Assembly: GCA_012295275.1 (NCBI GenBank)
Contig: CM022672.1
Location: forward strand, 26,850,930-26,914,929
Source: Chrysomallon squamiferum
Taxonomy: Eukaryota > Mollusca > Gastropoda > Neomphalida > Peltospiridae
Direction: 5' to 3'
Length of the DNA stretch: 64,000 bases
Shown: piece after piece, positions 1-19,829 of the stretch
Position numbering within the stretch: the first letter of the stretch is position 1
Layout: each line of letters opens with the position of its first letter
The notes under the pieces: generated by a model
What the model was told of the DNA's origin: nothing
The model's input: the letters and a program-made list of their open reading frames with translations, nothing else
Database searches by the model: none
Translations under genes and position numbers: made by a program

Positions 1-166
1 GTATGTTGTTTGTCATGGATTTCTTCAGTCTTCCTTGCATCCATCCATTCGTCCATCCATGCAAGGTCAGGCCTTCCATCCATCTATTTGTAACAATGTC
101 TGTGTGCACCTTTATGAGAGATTTGGAGACCAGACAGAGAAAAACAAAGAAAGCAGCCAGTGTTAC

Positions 167-5660
<5,494 letters not shown>

Positions 5661-6190
5661 TATGAAGACGACTGTTTTGAAGAATTATATTTTCTTTTTG
5701 TATATTAATAGCAATTTCTTAACTTATATAAATACTAATTTCTTATCGCATATTAACAGAAATTACTCATCTTATATCTTAAGGTCATTGCCAGATAACA
5801 GTTGTTAACTTTCTAATGGTGTCAAGGAGATCATTAACAAACATTTGCTAGACATTTCTTAACTACAGTAATATTTTTTGAAGTTAAATCTGTTTGTTCA
5901 ACTCGGAAGCCTGAGCGACTCATTTCGCTGTGGACAGAATCGCTGATATTGTGGAATGTACCGCTTTGACACATCAGTTCAAGGTTAGATATATCGGCAT
6001 GTATTTTAATCGTATTATTTGCAAACTGTGATTAAAATCTTTTAAAATACTTGATCTTCAGATCTGATTTACGAAAATATTAATAAATATCCGTTTAGCA
6101 AAAAATGAAATAAAAATATATATTTTTGTCTTTCGCGTCAGATTAAATGCAAAACTTTAGTCAAATGAATTTAACTATATAAATTACAAT
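5661..6190 (-). promoter_or_regulatory. Upstream region of the monooxygenase gene; promoter not identified
   Basis: This is the 530 bp before the start codon on the gene's strand. It is AT-rich with a GC-richer patch at about 5905-6000. I see no convincing TATA box, initiator or upstream exon. A 5' UTR or promoter is expected nearby only because of the gene's position. Confidence 0.25.
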
Positions 6191-6197
6191 ATGTAGA

Positions 6198-6319
<122 letters not shown>

Positions 6320-6721
6320 GTACGCATAACTTACATATATTTATAATTTTAAAATTGAATTCTATTTTTGATCAGGTACTGGTATATGAACCCGATGTAT
6401 ACTGTTATAGAGGCAGTATCTGTTCTAGAAGCATATTTTATTATTCATATCAATTTCAATAGTTGTGTTCATTTTTGATCGTTTTGATCGTTCAAGCAAT
6501 CCGTGGCCAGACGTTAATTTTTGTAACAAATTTGACTTGTTTGAGTAATTTACAACAGATTCATCTTAGTACTGTAATGAACGGAAATAAATAATTAAAC
6601 CACATTTTTTATTTAACTTGTTTTACTTGATTGTGTCCTTTCTCCTTCTTCTTCATCATCTCCTTCTTTTTCTTCATCTTCTTCTTCTTCTTCTTCTTCT
6701 TATTATTATTAGTGTTATCGT

Positions 6722-6838
<117 letters not shown>

Positions 6839-7259
6839 TATATCACTGAATTAGTGTACGCATAACCAATGAAATAAAAAAAAAATTTGATTTAACTTTT
6901 TTACTTGATTTTGTTCTTTCTTCTTCTTCTTCTTCTTCTTCTTCTTATTATTATTATTAGTGTTGTTGTTGTCAATATTTTAATACATTGGCAAGTTCAT
7001 ACAAACGTTCACCTGATTCTCGTCTGAACAACCTTGATATTTGTTTCATCTCAAGTGAGTATTTCGCAATGAGATCTGTTTTATGTTTAGTTGATCTTCA
7101 AATCTGATTTCCGAAATATTAATAAATATCCGTTACATACAATATTTTAATATATTGGCAAGTTCATACAAAAGTTCACCTGATTCTGGTCTAAACAACC
7201 TTGACATTTGTTTCATCTCACGTGAGTATTTCGCAATGAGATCTGTTCTATTTTTAACC

Positions 7260-9064
<1,805 letters not shown>

Positions 9065-10560
9065 TCTGTTATTTTTATTTACTCTATAATCATTTCATTT
9101 TACTGCAATACACACACAACGTTCTGTAATTAACAGTTTTCTTTCCCTACATAATCCCAAAGTCATATTCCACGTCAAAAAACGACGGAGAAAAATGGCT
9201 TTAATTTGATGAATCATGTTCGCTTGTTTTACCGATCTTTGCACGCTATCTCGTCCTAAGTAACATCCTGCTGACAAATGTTTCATTTGCTTTTAGATGA
9301 AATCTCTCATAACCCATTTTCCCTCAGCTGAATCAAAAAATGATTTACAATTTTATATGAATGCTAGATTCAGCTGCCATATTGATAACCCAGAGAGCCC
9401 AGTGACTGCGCCTGGCGCCGAACCGTTAGTTGAAATTTCAAAATAATGACTCCATCATTTCCGAAATGCGATTTTTATCACAAAATGACGAGATTATTCT
9501 GTTCTCGTTCACCTTTCTGACAAAATTAAATTTATTTGTCTTTCTCTTTCTCTTAGATGCTGTCACGATCGAGGCCGGAGTTGTTGTAAAACTTTTCTTG
9601 ATGTTTGAAGACGTTGACGATACTGCTAATTTATACGTACCTTACCCAACGTCAACGACGTTCTTCGCTTTATCACGTTCCCGTAGTCAGAACGCCGGGG
9701 GGGATTAGGGATAAAATAATAACTAGACAGAAGTTCAGAACAATAAATAATGTTAGAAGATTGAAAATTATGACTTCTGATACGAATTTAATTTCTTCTT
9801 CTTTTTTTTTTTCATTTACAGTAAATTATATTTTGTGGACAGAAAATTATGATTCTAGTACAAAATTAATTTTTTTTTTTTTTTTTTTTTTTTCCTTCTT
9901 TTAACGGAAAGTTTTTTAATTTGCTTGCAGAACTTCATTTTAAAATCTATTTAATTTCGCTTTTTATTTTTCAGTCTGAGAATCTTGTAATAAATTGTAC
10001 ATCATGCACTTCATATCTCTGTCGTAATCTCTGTCACAATAATAATAATGATAAAGATAACGATAATAATGATGTTAATGATGATGATAAAATTCCTATT
10101 TTAATGTTTTTATAGTTACTATTTTCAATATGATAATGATAGTCATGATGGTGGTAGTTGTAGTGGTGATAATGGCTGTCGTGATGTTGACGTCGACTGT
10201 GTCAGACACCATAAAAATACTCACAAAAACAAGCACACCTGACAAAATCCATCATTTACAAGCAACACATAACCAATATAATTTCTATGAACGATTGTTT
10301 AGTAAGATACAACCAATAACCATTTCTGTAAAACTCACTCTTGAGTTTTAAAAAACACAAAAAACTGGCAATAATCTATACACGTTCGATCCTCTTGCAC
10401 TTGCGTTCAATACAGCAAGCGGGGAAACAAAAAGACATCACTGCGTTGAACAACAAAGAAAAAAAGCGATCTGTCCATTGTCGTCAGACATCGGTTGTCT
10501 GCTGCAGCATACGACGCTTTATAAATTCAGCTTTTAATCTTTGATGAAAATTGTTTGTCT
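9065..10560. other. Gene-free stretch, poly-T and GAT-rich
   Basis: Poly-T-rich stretches occur at 9800-9815 and 9870-9894, and degenerate GAT/AAT repeats at 10036-10170. Open frames here are short, AT-biased and unlike any family I know. Confidence 0.6.
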
Positions 10561-10579
10561 GATAGGAATCTGCTGTTTT

Positions 10580-10830
10580 GCGTTCAATAATCTGAACAGA
10601 AGCGGACGCGTTTGAGGACGCTCGCTTCGGCGGTTTCTTTATCAGTTTGTGCAACGTGCGCCTTTAATGCGAGGCAATTACAGCCATAATTAAAGTGACA
10701 TTCAATTAAACCTTAGAGAAATTTGTTTTAAAAACGCTGAATGCATTGATCGAGAGATATCGAGTCCAGTTATGATTCGGTCGTCATGATACGGTGTTAT
10801 TTTCCACTGGGAGCAGTTATTGTTTGCGAT
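10580..10830. promoter_or_regulatory. Candidate conserved noncoding element A
   Basis: This is a repeat-poor, GC-richer island containing cagccataattaa (10681-10693), which recurs exactly at 22881-22893, and a second TAATTA-like site. It also carries a Tbx/GATA-like mix that I cannot assign. Classed as regulatory by composition and the shared motif only. Confidence 0.3.
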
Positions 10831-10879
10831 AAGACTTGTGGCAGAGTTTTCAGAAAGAAAGAAATAGGGAAAAGTAAAG

Positions 10880-11240
10880 AAGAAAAAAAGAGAGAGAGAG
10901 AGAGACAGAGAGAGATATGGGTGGTTGAATGATTATAATGTTATCAGTGAAGCGCAGATGTTGTCTCTGTCCTGCTGTTTTGTTGAGAAAAAAAAGTTCA
11001 TACAACAACAGCAATTCACTGAATCTGCAATAAATATTGATATAATGAAAAATAAATAACTGCTGGGCCTTCAGAGGGAGAAAAAAAATCCCTGGGGCGT
11101 AATTCACTATAAATGTTTATGAGAAAAATAATTTTTTTGAACTCGCTGAATTGATGAATTATCTGTAGAGTGTTAAACATTTATATTAGCAACCATGTTG
11201 TTATTTTACAGTTAGATTTTATATCCTCTCCCATTCCCTA

Positions 11241-11280
<40 letters not shown>

Positions 11281-11650
11281 CTAGGAAATAAATTCATAAG
11301 ACTAATAATGGTTAATTAATATAATTATGTTGTCGTTGTTGATGACGTAGATGTTGTCGTTGTCAATGTTATGGTTGTTCTTAGCGATGCTTAATCGTAT
11401 CTATCTCTTTCTTTCATTCTGCCTCTCATCTTTTCGTTCTGTTTCTTTTTTCTTTATTTTGTGTCTCCCACTCTCCCTCATCTCTCTATGTATTTTTCTC
11501 TTGTTCGGTCTACCTGTCTTTTCGTATCTCTGTCTATCTACCCCCCCCTGCCTCCCACCGACTCCCTCTCTCCGTCTCCCTCTCACCGTCTCCCTCTCTC
11601 CTTTTTCCTCTCCCAGTGACTCGTTCGCACTCTATGTCGATATCTGTCAC
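10880..11650. repeat. Degenerate GA, CTGT and CT-rich sequence
   Basis: A GA patch lies at 10889-10915, CTGT tetranucleotides at 11241-11280, and pyrimidine-rich degenerate CT sequence at 11400-11620 with stacked ctccctct variants. No gene is seen. Confidence 0.7.
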
Positions 11651-11659
11651 CTACATCTA

Positions 11660-13140
11660 CACAAAGCATTGTATGTGTGTTAATCAACATATCATGTACA
11701 ACTCATGAATACAATATATCACCATTTATAAGATATCCTTTACCACGCACATGTGTTGAACTCCCAGGAAGAAAAAACAATGCATTAAAAACAATGCTAA
11801 ACAGCCGATAGTCTTCCATAGTCAAAAGTCCATTTACACGTTCTTAAATAACAAGTTGAAATCATTAACAATTGATCAGTAGGAAAAATTAATACGTTTA
11901 TTCTTTTATAATAAAATGTGATCCTTTAATCTTCGCAGGATAATCGATAGACAGATAAAACTTCTTTTATTGTTTCGTCATGTTTCGGTCATGCTGGTAC
12001 AGTGATGGAAGGAAGGACAATAAATGGTCAGAAGAACGGACGAATGGACAGATGGACGAATAAACAAGTGGATAGACGACAAATTCAGAGAAAGATGGAC
12101 GAACAGTAATAAGATTTAAAAAAAAAATTAAAAAAAGAAGAGAAGTATATCTATATATATATATAAAAAACACACACACGCATAATAATTTTTTTTTAAA
12201 TTTAGCTGTTGAATATTTGATATTTCCGCCAGAGCTGCTATTTGAACCCGGAATCCTCCTGACTGAAATTGTTACAGTTACGAAAGCACGTCATAGGTAC
12301 TTAGACAGAACATACAGCTTTTAAAAACAGCTCATCATCTCGAACCCATTACACCTTTATACCTGACACAAAAGTAAACATAAACCTTTTAGCTTGCCAA
12401 ACTCGACAATATGAAGGTGACATCGAGCGCCATTGTTCTTCGTTTTGTTTGAACACCGAGCATTTTGGTCTGGCAGATTAGCGGCAATTCTCCTTTGAAA
12501 GCAATTTTAATGACACTAAATTGATCCACGAGAATATATTACTTTAGCGTGCTGTGGTGACGGATGTAATTTTGGTAAAAGGTTTTGGCCGAGTGGCAAG
12601 TTGAGAGAAAAATGGTTCGTGAAGAGAGAATGGCGGTATTTACTTATAGAATTAAACAGTTATTAAAGGCAGTGTATGATTAATGTGTGTGCATTTTCTG
12701 TCGCATTTGTTTCTGCACAGTGTAACGTCTCTTCAGCAGCTGATTTAATGGAGATTTTCAAAGTCGTGTTTTCATAAAAGCAAAATGTCCTCCTGTGTAC
12801 GAGTGACATTACGTATGCATCGTTACTACGTGATATCAAGCTGTGTAATAACTCACCGTAGTTAATGTACTTTTACTTTTAAATACTGAGTTTATGGACT
12901 CAGAACAAGGAAATACGATGTTTATGAAGAAAAGACAGATATTAATAATGTAAGTGTTGACAACAGTAGCTGTAACAGTAGGAAGACTAGAAGTAATAGT
13001 CGATACAACAGCAGCTGAAGTAAGGCATAAATAAACGCATTTGCCAACCTACCTACTTACATACACACATATATACGTATGTATGTACACATTCATACAT
13101 TCACGCAGGCACGCACACACAAACATACATACATACATAT
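11660..13140. other. Gene-free unique sequence
   Basis: Mostly single-copy AT-rich sequence, with a GGAC/GAAC-like degenerate repeat at 12005-12110 and TACA/CA repeats at 13055-13140. A repeat-poor stretch at 12400-12830 could hold regulatory sequence but shows no decisive motif. Confidence 0.5.
12225..12320 (-). mobile_element. Possible tRNA-derived SINE fragment
   Basis: On the minus strand, gggttcaaatagc (near 12240-12252) resembles a tRNA B box preceded by an arm-like agtcaggaggattcc. The A box is weak, so this is tentative. Confidence 0.3.
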
Positions 13141-13142
13141 AT

Positions 13143-13345
13143 AAGGTTGTCTTGATGGCTGAACGGTAACGTCATCCAGCTTCGGGGTGTGGGCGAATGG
13201 GTGCCATACGTTCGAGTCTCGTCAGCGGCATCTGACGGGTTTGTGAGGTCGTGATTGGACTTTGTCCTCCCGCGCCAGTGCATTCCTGAACATTGTCTAT
13301 GTGCAGAGTCTATTCAGACGTACATAAGACAGAAATATTCAAAAT
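13143..13345 (+). mobile_element. tRNA-derived SINE
   Basis: tggctgaacgg (13156-13166) is a perfect RNA polymerase III A box (TRGYNNARNGG). cgttcgagtct (13209-13219) is a close B box. Their spacing of 54 nt suits a tRNA with a long variable arm (Ser/Leu type). No acceptor stem closes around them, so this is not a functional tRNA gene. The GC-richer body continues to about 13345 and stands out sharply from the AT-rich surroundings. A CATA microsatellite lies just upstream (13115-13142) and CATA units recur just downstream (13357-13380). Confidence 0.65.
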
Positions 13346-13389
13346 CCTAAACTACATACATACATACAATACAAACAAATATGCATAGA

Positions 13390-14640
13390 ATTTGGGGATT
13401 ACAAAAAGTCCTAATCAGACCTGATTCAGTTAAGATGTTATAAAGCACGTGTGTCGTGGACACATTCTGTAAGAAATGAGGTTGTCTGACAGATTTGTAA
13501 TGACAAGGTGAGGTGAACGAGATCAAATTGAGGTTTTGGTTGACTTCCGCCGGCCGCTTGAGTCCTGATAAATTATGAATAATTTTGTATGAGAGACAAT
13601 CAGTACAATGGTTGCTGACTCAAACTGAGGTATCGTGAAGCGATCCCAGAGTCTTGCAACCACTATTTTACACTTTACACTCATGAGACTGAAAGTAGAT
13701 TTCTCTACGACCTTTAGACATTCTTTATCATTCAGCTGAGGTCATTAATATATTATTCAGCTCCGTAAACTATAAGCTTGAAAAATGAAATCATTTCAGT
13801 TAATTGCTACGGCGTAGATGGCTACACAACACCGGTAACGAACTGATAAATTAAAGTTTAAAGACACGATCTCCTGCCGAGAATTTAGCAAATGCATGAA
13901 CAAAACCAAAAAATATGGCATTAATATTAATGAAAAATTAATTATATCAAATTTCGATAAAGATATGACTGATAAATATGTTTTAATTATTTATGGTAAA
14001 AATATGTTTTGTTAACATTTTAAAGAGCCCGTGCAGAATATTGAGAACAATACATTTCATATCCTTTCAAGTGATTGTTTTATAGGAGAAAAAACTTTGT
14101 TAATAATAAAATATAACAACACCACAGGAATCTAAAACGAATTTTTTTTATTTTTATTTTTTTTAAGGGGGTGGGTTCTAAGGTTAAAATAAAATCACAT
14201 TACATATGAAAAAGGCGAAAATAATTTAGAAAAACTGCTCAAATTCACAATTGAACACGTTGTATGGATGTAATTTATTATTTATTTATTTATTTATTTA
14301 TTAAATCTTATATCATCTTTCTTTCTTTCTTTATTGCTTTATTTATTTATATAGCTAATTACTTAGTTATTTTCTTATGTATATATTTATTTATCTTATC
14401 TAATAAAAAAACGTAAATTATTAATTTACTTATTTATGATTTTTTTGTTTAATCAAGATCGACTAAAGAATTAAACTAATTAGTCAGAGTGCAGTCAGCG
14501 TGTAGATATTTAATTAATTTTGTTTTTTTAGTTTTTACTTTACTCAGACTGTTAGTTAGTGTTTCAGATTTTAGTCCCAGACAATAATATCATATTTAAT
14601 GTGACCTTCCTACAGTCAATATAAAAGTTCTTATTTATTT
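13390..14640. other. Gene-free AT-rich stretch
   Basis: Single-copy AT-rich sequence with TTTA repeats at 14275-14420. No exon or RNA signal is seen. Confidence 0.6.
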
Positions 14641-14650
14641 GCTATCAACA

Positions 14651-14651
14651 G

Positions 14652-14701
<50 letters not shown>

Positions 14702-14760
14702 GTACACACATACATACATACCTACACACATATAAATATATATATATATATATACATATT
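14651..14760. repeat. (CA)n and CATA/TA microsatellite
   Basis: A pure CA run at 14652-14698 is followed by CATA and TA units to about 14757. Confidence 0.95.
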
Positions 14761-14829
14761 ACTTGTGTGTATGACTCATTATTGTATTATTATTGTATAT
14801 ATTACCACTATTCATTTTATCTAATATGA

Positions 14830-16080
14830 GTTAATTAAATTATATGTTAACATAAAAATTTACATTTTTGCTCGTTAAGCTACAGTTGACCAGAATAATA
14901 CATACACCAAGAATTCTGTATTTTCTCCTATTTGCAATTGTAATAATCAAAGAGCGGTCTCCTGATAGAAATGTTGTTGTCTGTTTTCTAGGCCTCAGTC
15001 AACTTTTACACTGTACTAGAACCTTAAATGAATGAACATTAGCACATATGTGCTTTTTGTTTTAAGGTTTTCAAACAAGAGAATTCACACGCAGTGTATT
15101 TGGATCACTTAGGACGATATTTAACTTGTAATCTGTATACGACAACAAAAAAAGCCCATTTAACTGCGGAATTATGATTACATGTTAACACATTTATAAT
15201 GCGCTGGTATTGGACAGTCTTAACAATGAACAGCAAGAAATGCTCGACTTCAACAATCAGACAGTATTTTATCAGCACGTGTTGATGGATGATAATTGAT
15301 TGTCACCTTTGACGTCGAACTGGAAATCTTTCAAAGCACGCATGCCATGCACAATGCCGATTAAAAGCGTGTATACTTGAAGGCTAATGCAACACCCGAA
15401 TCGACTTGGACTTTGATTGTTTTTCGTGGGTGGTTTTCGTTCTCTTTTGTTCGACGCTGTTTGACTACAGCGATACCTGGCACTTGCCAAAAAGCTTTAA
15501 AAGGTATCAATCGATGTTTTAGATTGATACATTAATACTATGTACGTGTACACCTGTAAAAGCTTTTATCGGTCTTGGCATTAAGATTGGCTTTTTTTCA
15601 AAAGCGAGCCGCACTTTTTTTTTTTTATATAAAAAATCGTTACCCGTATCTACTCTTAATAGATTTGGGAGGAAAAAAAACAACTCCTTTTGTGAGAGAA
15701 AAACATAATTTCATTAATGTTCTTTTACGACTGTATTTGAATGATAACAAATGGCGGATAAAAACAATAACTAAAAGATTTAAAAAAAAAATTAAAAAAA
15801 GAAAAAGTATTAAAAGAAAATTAAAAACATATACTAACGTAATTCCCTATGCGACCTTTTAATCAAGAATATCACTGTTATAATTTCCGCATTCATTCTC
15901 TAATTTAGTCTTCATTCTTTTCGTTGTTTTTTTTCTAAATTTTTCAAAAGGTCTATGCTGTTAACGATGATATTAAATCCATGAGGTTAGAGCGAAGGCT
16001 GAACTTCACTGGACTCAGGATCAGTTCTTTTCGTCGTTTCCTTTGTTCTTTCTTCCATTCCAACTAATGCTTTATTCCAC
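14830..16080. other. Gene-free stretch with one GC-richer island
   Basis: 15250-15500 is repeat-poor and GC-richer than its flanks. The 72-codon open frame there has no recognisable family. The rest is AT-rich. Confidence 0.4.
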
Positions 16081-16094
16081 ACCCTTATAAAATG

Positions 16095-16131
16095 TATGTA
16101 TGTGTGTATACGTATGTGTGTGTATATACAA

Positions 16132-16166
<35 letters not shown>

Positions 16167-16180
16167 TATATGTATGAAAT
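16095..16180. repeat. GTAT/TA/CA microsatellite
   Basis: Degenerate gtat and tata units are followed by CA at 16147-16164. Confidence 0.85.
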
Positions 16181-16569
16181 GTATTTTTGTTTCTAACCGA
16201 TAAGAGTAAACCTCTGAACTGTACAGCGGGTTTCATTTCTAGCGACATTATTATTATTAAAAAAAAGCAGAACCATTAAGATAAATTTACAAATAAATTA
16301 ATATTCTTTATTCACAGCAGTCAGTATTTGCACTGTTTTATGTGTTATTTAATTATTAAAACGGATAAAAAAATATATATATATATATATATAAAAAAAT
16401 TAAAAATAATAACCTGGGATATTTAGACATTTTATTGTTATTGATATAGTTTATTAAGTGGATAGATTAAACTGTAATATTATCACTAACGTACGCTGTC
16501 GGGCAATAATAAAATGTTATTATTAAATACTGTGAAAATGAAGACAGAAGTATAATCTGAACAGAAGGT

Positions 16570-16658
16570 TGGAGCTGTAGCTGTTGTAATAGTGATAGTA
16601 GCAGTGGTAGAGTCAGTAATATTAGATGTAGTAGTGATACTGTCAGTAGTAATATAAA

Positions 16659-16690
<32 letters not shown>

Positions 16691-16830
16691 CTAATAGTAA
16701 TAATACAACAATAAGAACAACAGAACAAATATTAGCAATGAATTAACTATAGTAGCAAAGATGCTGTAGTTTCATCGGTACGATAACTACACCAATGATG
16801 CAACAACAGCAACAATAACAGCTGCAGCAG
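16570..16830. repeat. TAG/GTA trinucleotide cluster
   Basis: Degenerate gta/gtag units include a pure GTA run at 16658-16690. Then CAA/CAG-like units run at 16801-16836 (gcagcagctgcag). Confidence 0.85.
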
Positions 16831-16899
16831 CTGCAGAATTTGTTAATAAGATAAAGTTAACTGAAATTTTGCTAGCTATTATCAGTATTTTTAAATTAG

Positions 16900-17725
16900 T
16901 CTCTGATCATTATTACAAGCATGAAAAAATGAGCTGGATAAGAAACGGTTAAAACGAAAATGAGTGAAATTTAAATTAAATATAAAAAATACGAAAAATT
17001 ACTTCTTCTTTTTTTTTTTCAAATATTTAATACCACTTTCAATTTTAAAGACTGAAAAAAAAAAAAAAAAAAAAAAAAGAGAGGTTATTCATTAAAAGCA
17101 AGTACCATTATTGAAACTGATCCTTTGGTACTGTGTGTTTTTTTTGTGGTTTTTTTGTTTGTTCTTTTTTAAATAATAAAAAAAAACCTGTGTCTAATTA
17201 TCTAGTAATTAACTGAGAGAACAGATGCATAACAAAAATGTCAATAAGTAATTATAACAGGAAGCTTGATGGGGGGGCGGTATACAAAGTCTTTAATACT
17301 AAATTAACTACTGAAGCTTACGTTAGGATACCACATCACAACACTAATCTTAATTAATTTTTATTTATTTTATGGATTTTTTATTGTTGTTTTTTTGTTG
17401 TTAATTTTTATTTTTTTTTTTATTTTTTTTAAATATACGCGCTGTCTAACTGAGAGTAAGGCACAATTTATCACAGGGAAATAAAATATGAATTGCACCG
17501 TCTATCATCGGCTGATATAAGAGTTTTCAGTTACACGTGTTGACGCAAGTAACAAAAACAGTATTGTTGTCAATACGTCGCGTTGTTGTTAATTTTACAT
17601 ATGTCGACCTCCCGAGTAATGAATGGGTTTAAGTTTTGATAGGGTTTTATTGAACTGCGCATTAATTTAATACGTAGCTGAGTTCACAGGCGCCGTGTGC
17701 GCTGATTGATTACTAATAATAAAAT
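16900..17725. other. Gene-free stretch, homopolymer-rich
   Basis: A poly-A run lies at 17056-17078 and T-rich stretches at 17133-17170 and 17405-17430. 17500-17700 is repeat-poor and could hold regulatory sequence. Confidence 0.45.
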
Positions 17726-17849
17726 TTGTTTTCACGTTTTCCGAAAATGCAATTAAACATTTATTTATATTTTTTGCATTTTAGAAGAAAATGTAGTGTT
17801 GTGTTACAAAATAAAAATAATACAATTTGTATATTATGTATGATGTGCA

Positions 17850-17930
17850 TGTGTGTGTGTATATATTATATGATATGTGTGTGTTTATATAATATGTATG
17901 TATGTATGTATGTATATATATATGTATATG

Positions 17931-17973
<43 letters not shown>

Positions 17974-18145
17974 TGTGTATCCGTGCATTATGTGTTTACG
18001 TAGGTATTGATGTATACTAATACATATACCTCTATATCTATCATTCTGTCTTTCCTTATTTATCTACATCCATCCACCCACATCCACACACACACACACA
18101 CACACACACACGTACACACACACATACACACACGTACATACACTG
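17850..18145. repeat. GT, GTAT, ATCT, TA and CA microsatellite cluster
   Basis: Successive tracts are GTAT at 17895-17915, CTAT at 17934-17960, TA at 17958-17973 and CA at 18083-18135. Their short open frames only reflect repeat composition. Confidence 0.9.
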
Positions 18146-18149
18146 AAAA

Positions 18150-19700
18150 CAAATTATATTCAGCTTTAGTCATGCTTTGTAATGTTATAGTCTCGTATCA
18201 AGTTCGCACTGGAAAGCTGAGCTGAGAAAACAATGATCGCTAATAATGATTTATAAATTAATAATAAAGCACCATTACCAGGAGAAAGTTCATCCTAGTT
18301 AAAACATAAAGCCATATTAAACGAACGTTATTTTCAAACTAATGTAGTTAATGTCTTTTGCTACTTTATCGAAATTGAAATGGCTGGCTTTTTCACCGTA
18401 TTAGACACAAGTGGCTGGCACTGCGTTTTATTCGCTTGTGGTGCCAGACCTTCTTTTTTTTATTTTTTTTTTTTCAGAGGTTTTTTTTTTTTTTTAAAAG
18501 AGGCTTCTGTGTGCGTCTAGATTTTTAAAATAAAAATATAGAGAGATAAAATTGCTTTCAGTTAATGGATCTCTTTCCTCAACCCGTTCTCTCTGCCCAC
18601 TTTAATTGCCATTTTTTACTTCACAAGCGATTCCATTGATTAGATATGTTCCAAGCTTAACGAAAAAGTGCATTAATGTACGTATTTCATCATCTTTTTA
18701 TTTTATTTTACTATTATTATTATTCTTTTTTTTTTATAAATAACAGTACTGTTACTTTAGTAATACGAATGTATTTGAATTATAGCAAATGATGGATATA
18801 AATATGATATTTATGTCATGTGTTGATGCATGAATGATTGTGGAAATGTGTATGTGTCTGGATGAGCGTATATATATTGTCTGTATGTGTATATTTGGTT
18901 ATTTTGTGTACGTGATGTACATGTAGTGTGTGTATGGGTGTATTTGCGTACGTTAATATTTAAGTGTCGAAACTAATTTGGGATGGACTGTGAAGTGGGC
19001 TGAGTTTATATAATAAATTTTGTTAGATATTTTTAAATTATTAAAATCTGTTTTTCGATGGAAAACAGATTTTGTTTGTGTAGTTTGTCTGTTTCTATAT
19101 CAAGATGTTGGTTTTATATAGAAAGAGAAAGCAAAACATTAATATGATTTGTGTACATTTTACTAATTTATATGACACAGACAAACTGAATAAACAAGGA
19201 CAAATTGCTAAGCACCTACCAAAACGCACAGAGAAAACAAATACACATTTTGTTATTAATATGAAATCATCATTATTACTTTTATTATTATAAAATTTAT
19301 TATTAATATCATCATCGTCATTATTATTATTATTATCAGTATTATTATTATTAGCACAGAAAATAACTATTAAGCTCTAGTGATCTGCCATCTAAAATTC
19401 ACATTTTAATTTTTTATAGTTTATTTTTTTTGTTACTATTAATGTTTATCACAATGATTACATTTTTTTAATGTCTCTACGGCCCCATACTTGATTGATT
19501 GTTTCAACAATACGTTAGGTTGTCACCCGCCAGTAATTATATTAAGAAGATTAAATCCATTTCCCAAGATATGTTTTCCAGGCTGATTGCATTTACTGTA
19601 ATGAGATCACAAATTCGCATCTCTGTAGGGACAAAACATTTAATAAACATTTGGATCGTGTTTCATTTCACAAAGAGCTCTTTCATTTTTCTTCTGTTTC
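18150..19700. other. Gene-free AT-rich stretch
   Basis: No coding or RNA signal is seen. T-rich runs lie at 18453-18495 and 18727-18737, and ATT/ATC repeats at 19275-19352. Confidence 0.6.
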
Positions 19701-19727
19701 ACACGACAAATTAGAAATTCACGTTTT

Positions 19728-19822
19728 AGCTAGGTCAGAGCTTTTGACTTGCCGGAAGAGCGCTCGCCCGGTGCATGACGGTCCGCAAGATCGATTCAGT
19801 GCAGCGATTTCACTGCACTGTT
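19728..19822 (+). mobile_element. tRNA-derived SINE-like fragment
   Basis: ttgacttgccggaagagcg (19744-19762) resembles a tRNA A box region followed by the common SINE head cgctcgcccggtgcatg. agatcgattca (19788-19798) is a B-box-like sequence at normal tRNA spacing of about 44 nt. The 3' side carries gtgcagcgatttcactgcac (19799-19818), an inverted repeat with 6-7 bp arms. No acceptor stem is seen, so this is a SINE-like relic rather than a tRNA gene. Confidence 0.55.
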
Positions 19823-19829
19823 TAAAATT

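Noticed and set aside
9430-9708. 92-codon frame with a T-rich acceptor-like sequence before 9557
   Set aside because: The peptide after the putative acceptor is not recognisable and no partner exon was found.
12588-12625. ggccgagtggcaag followed by ggttcgtga, resembling tRNA A and B boxes
   Set aside because: The spacing is only about 25 nt, the B box lacks its second half and no cloverleaf can be drawn.
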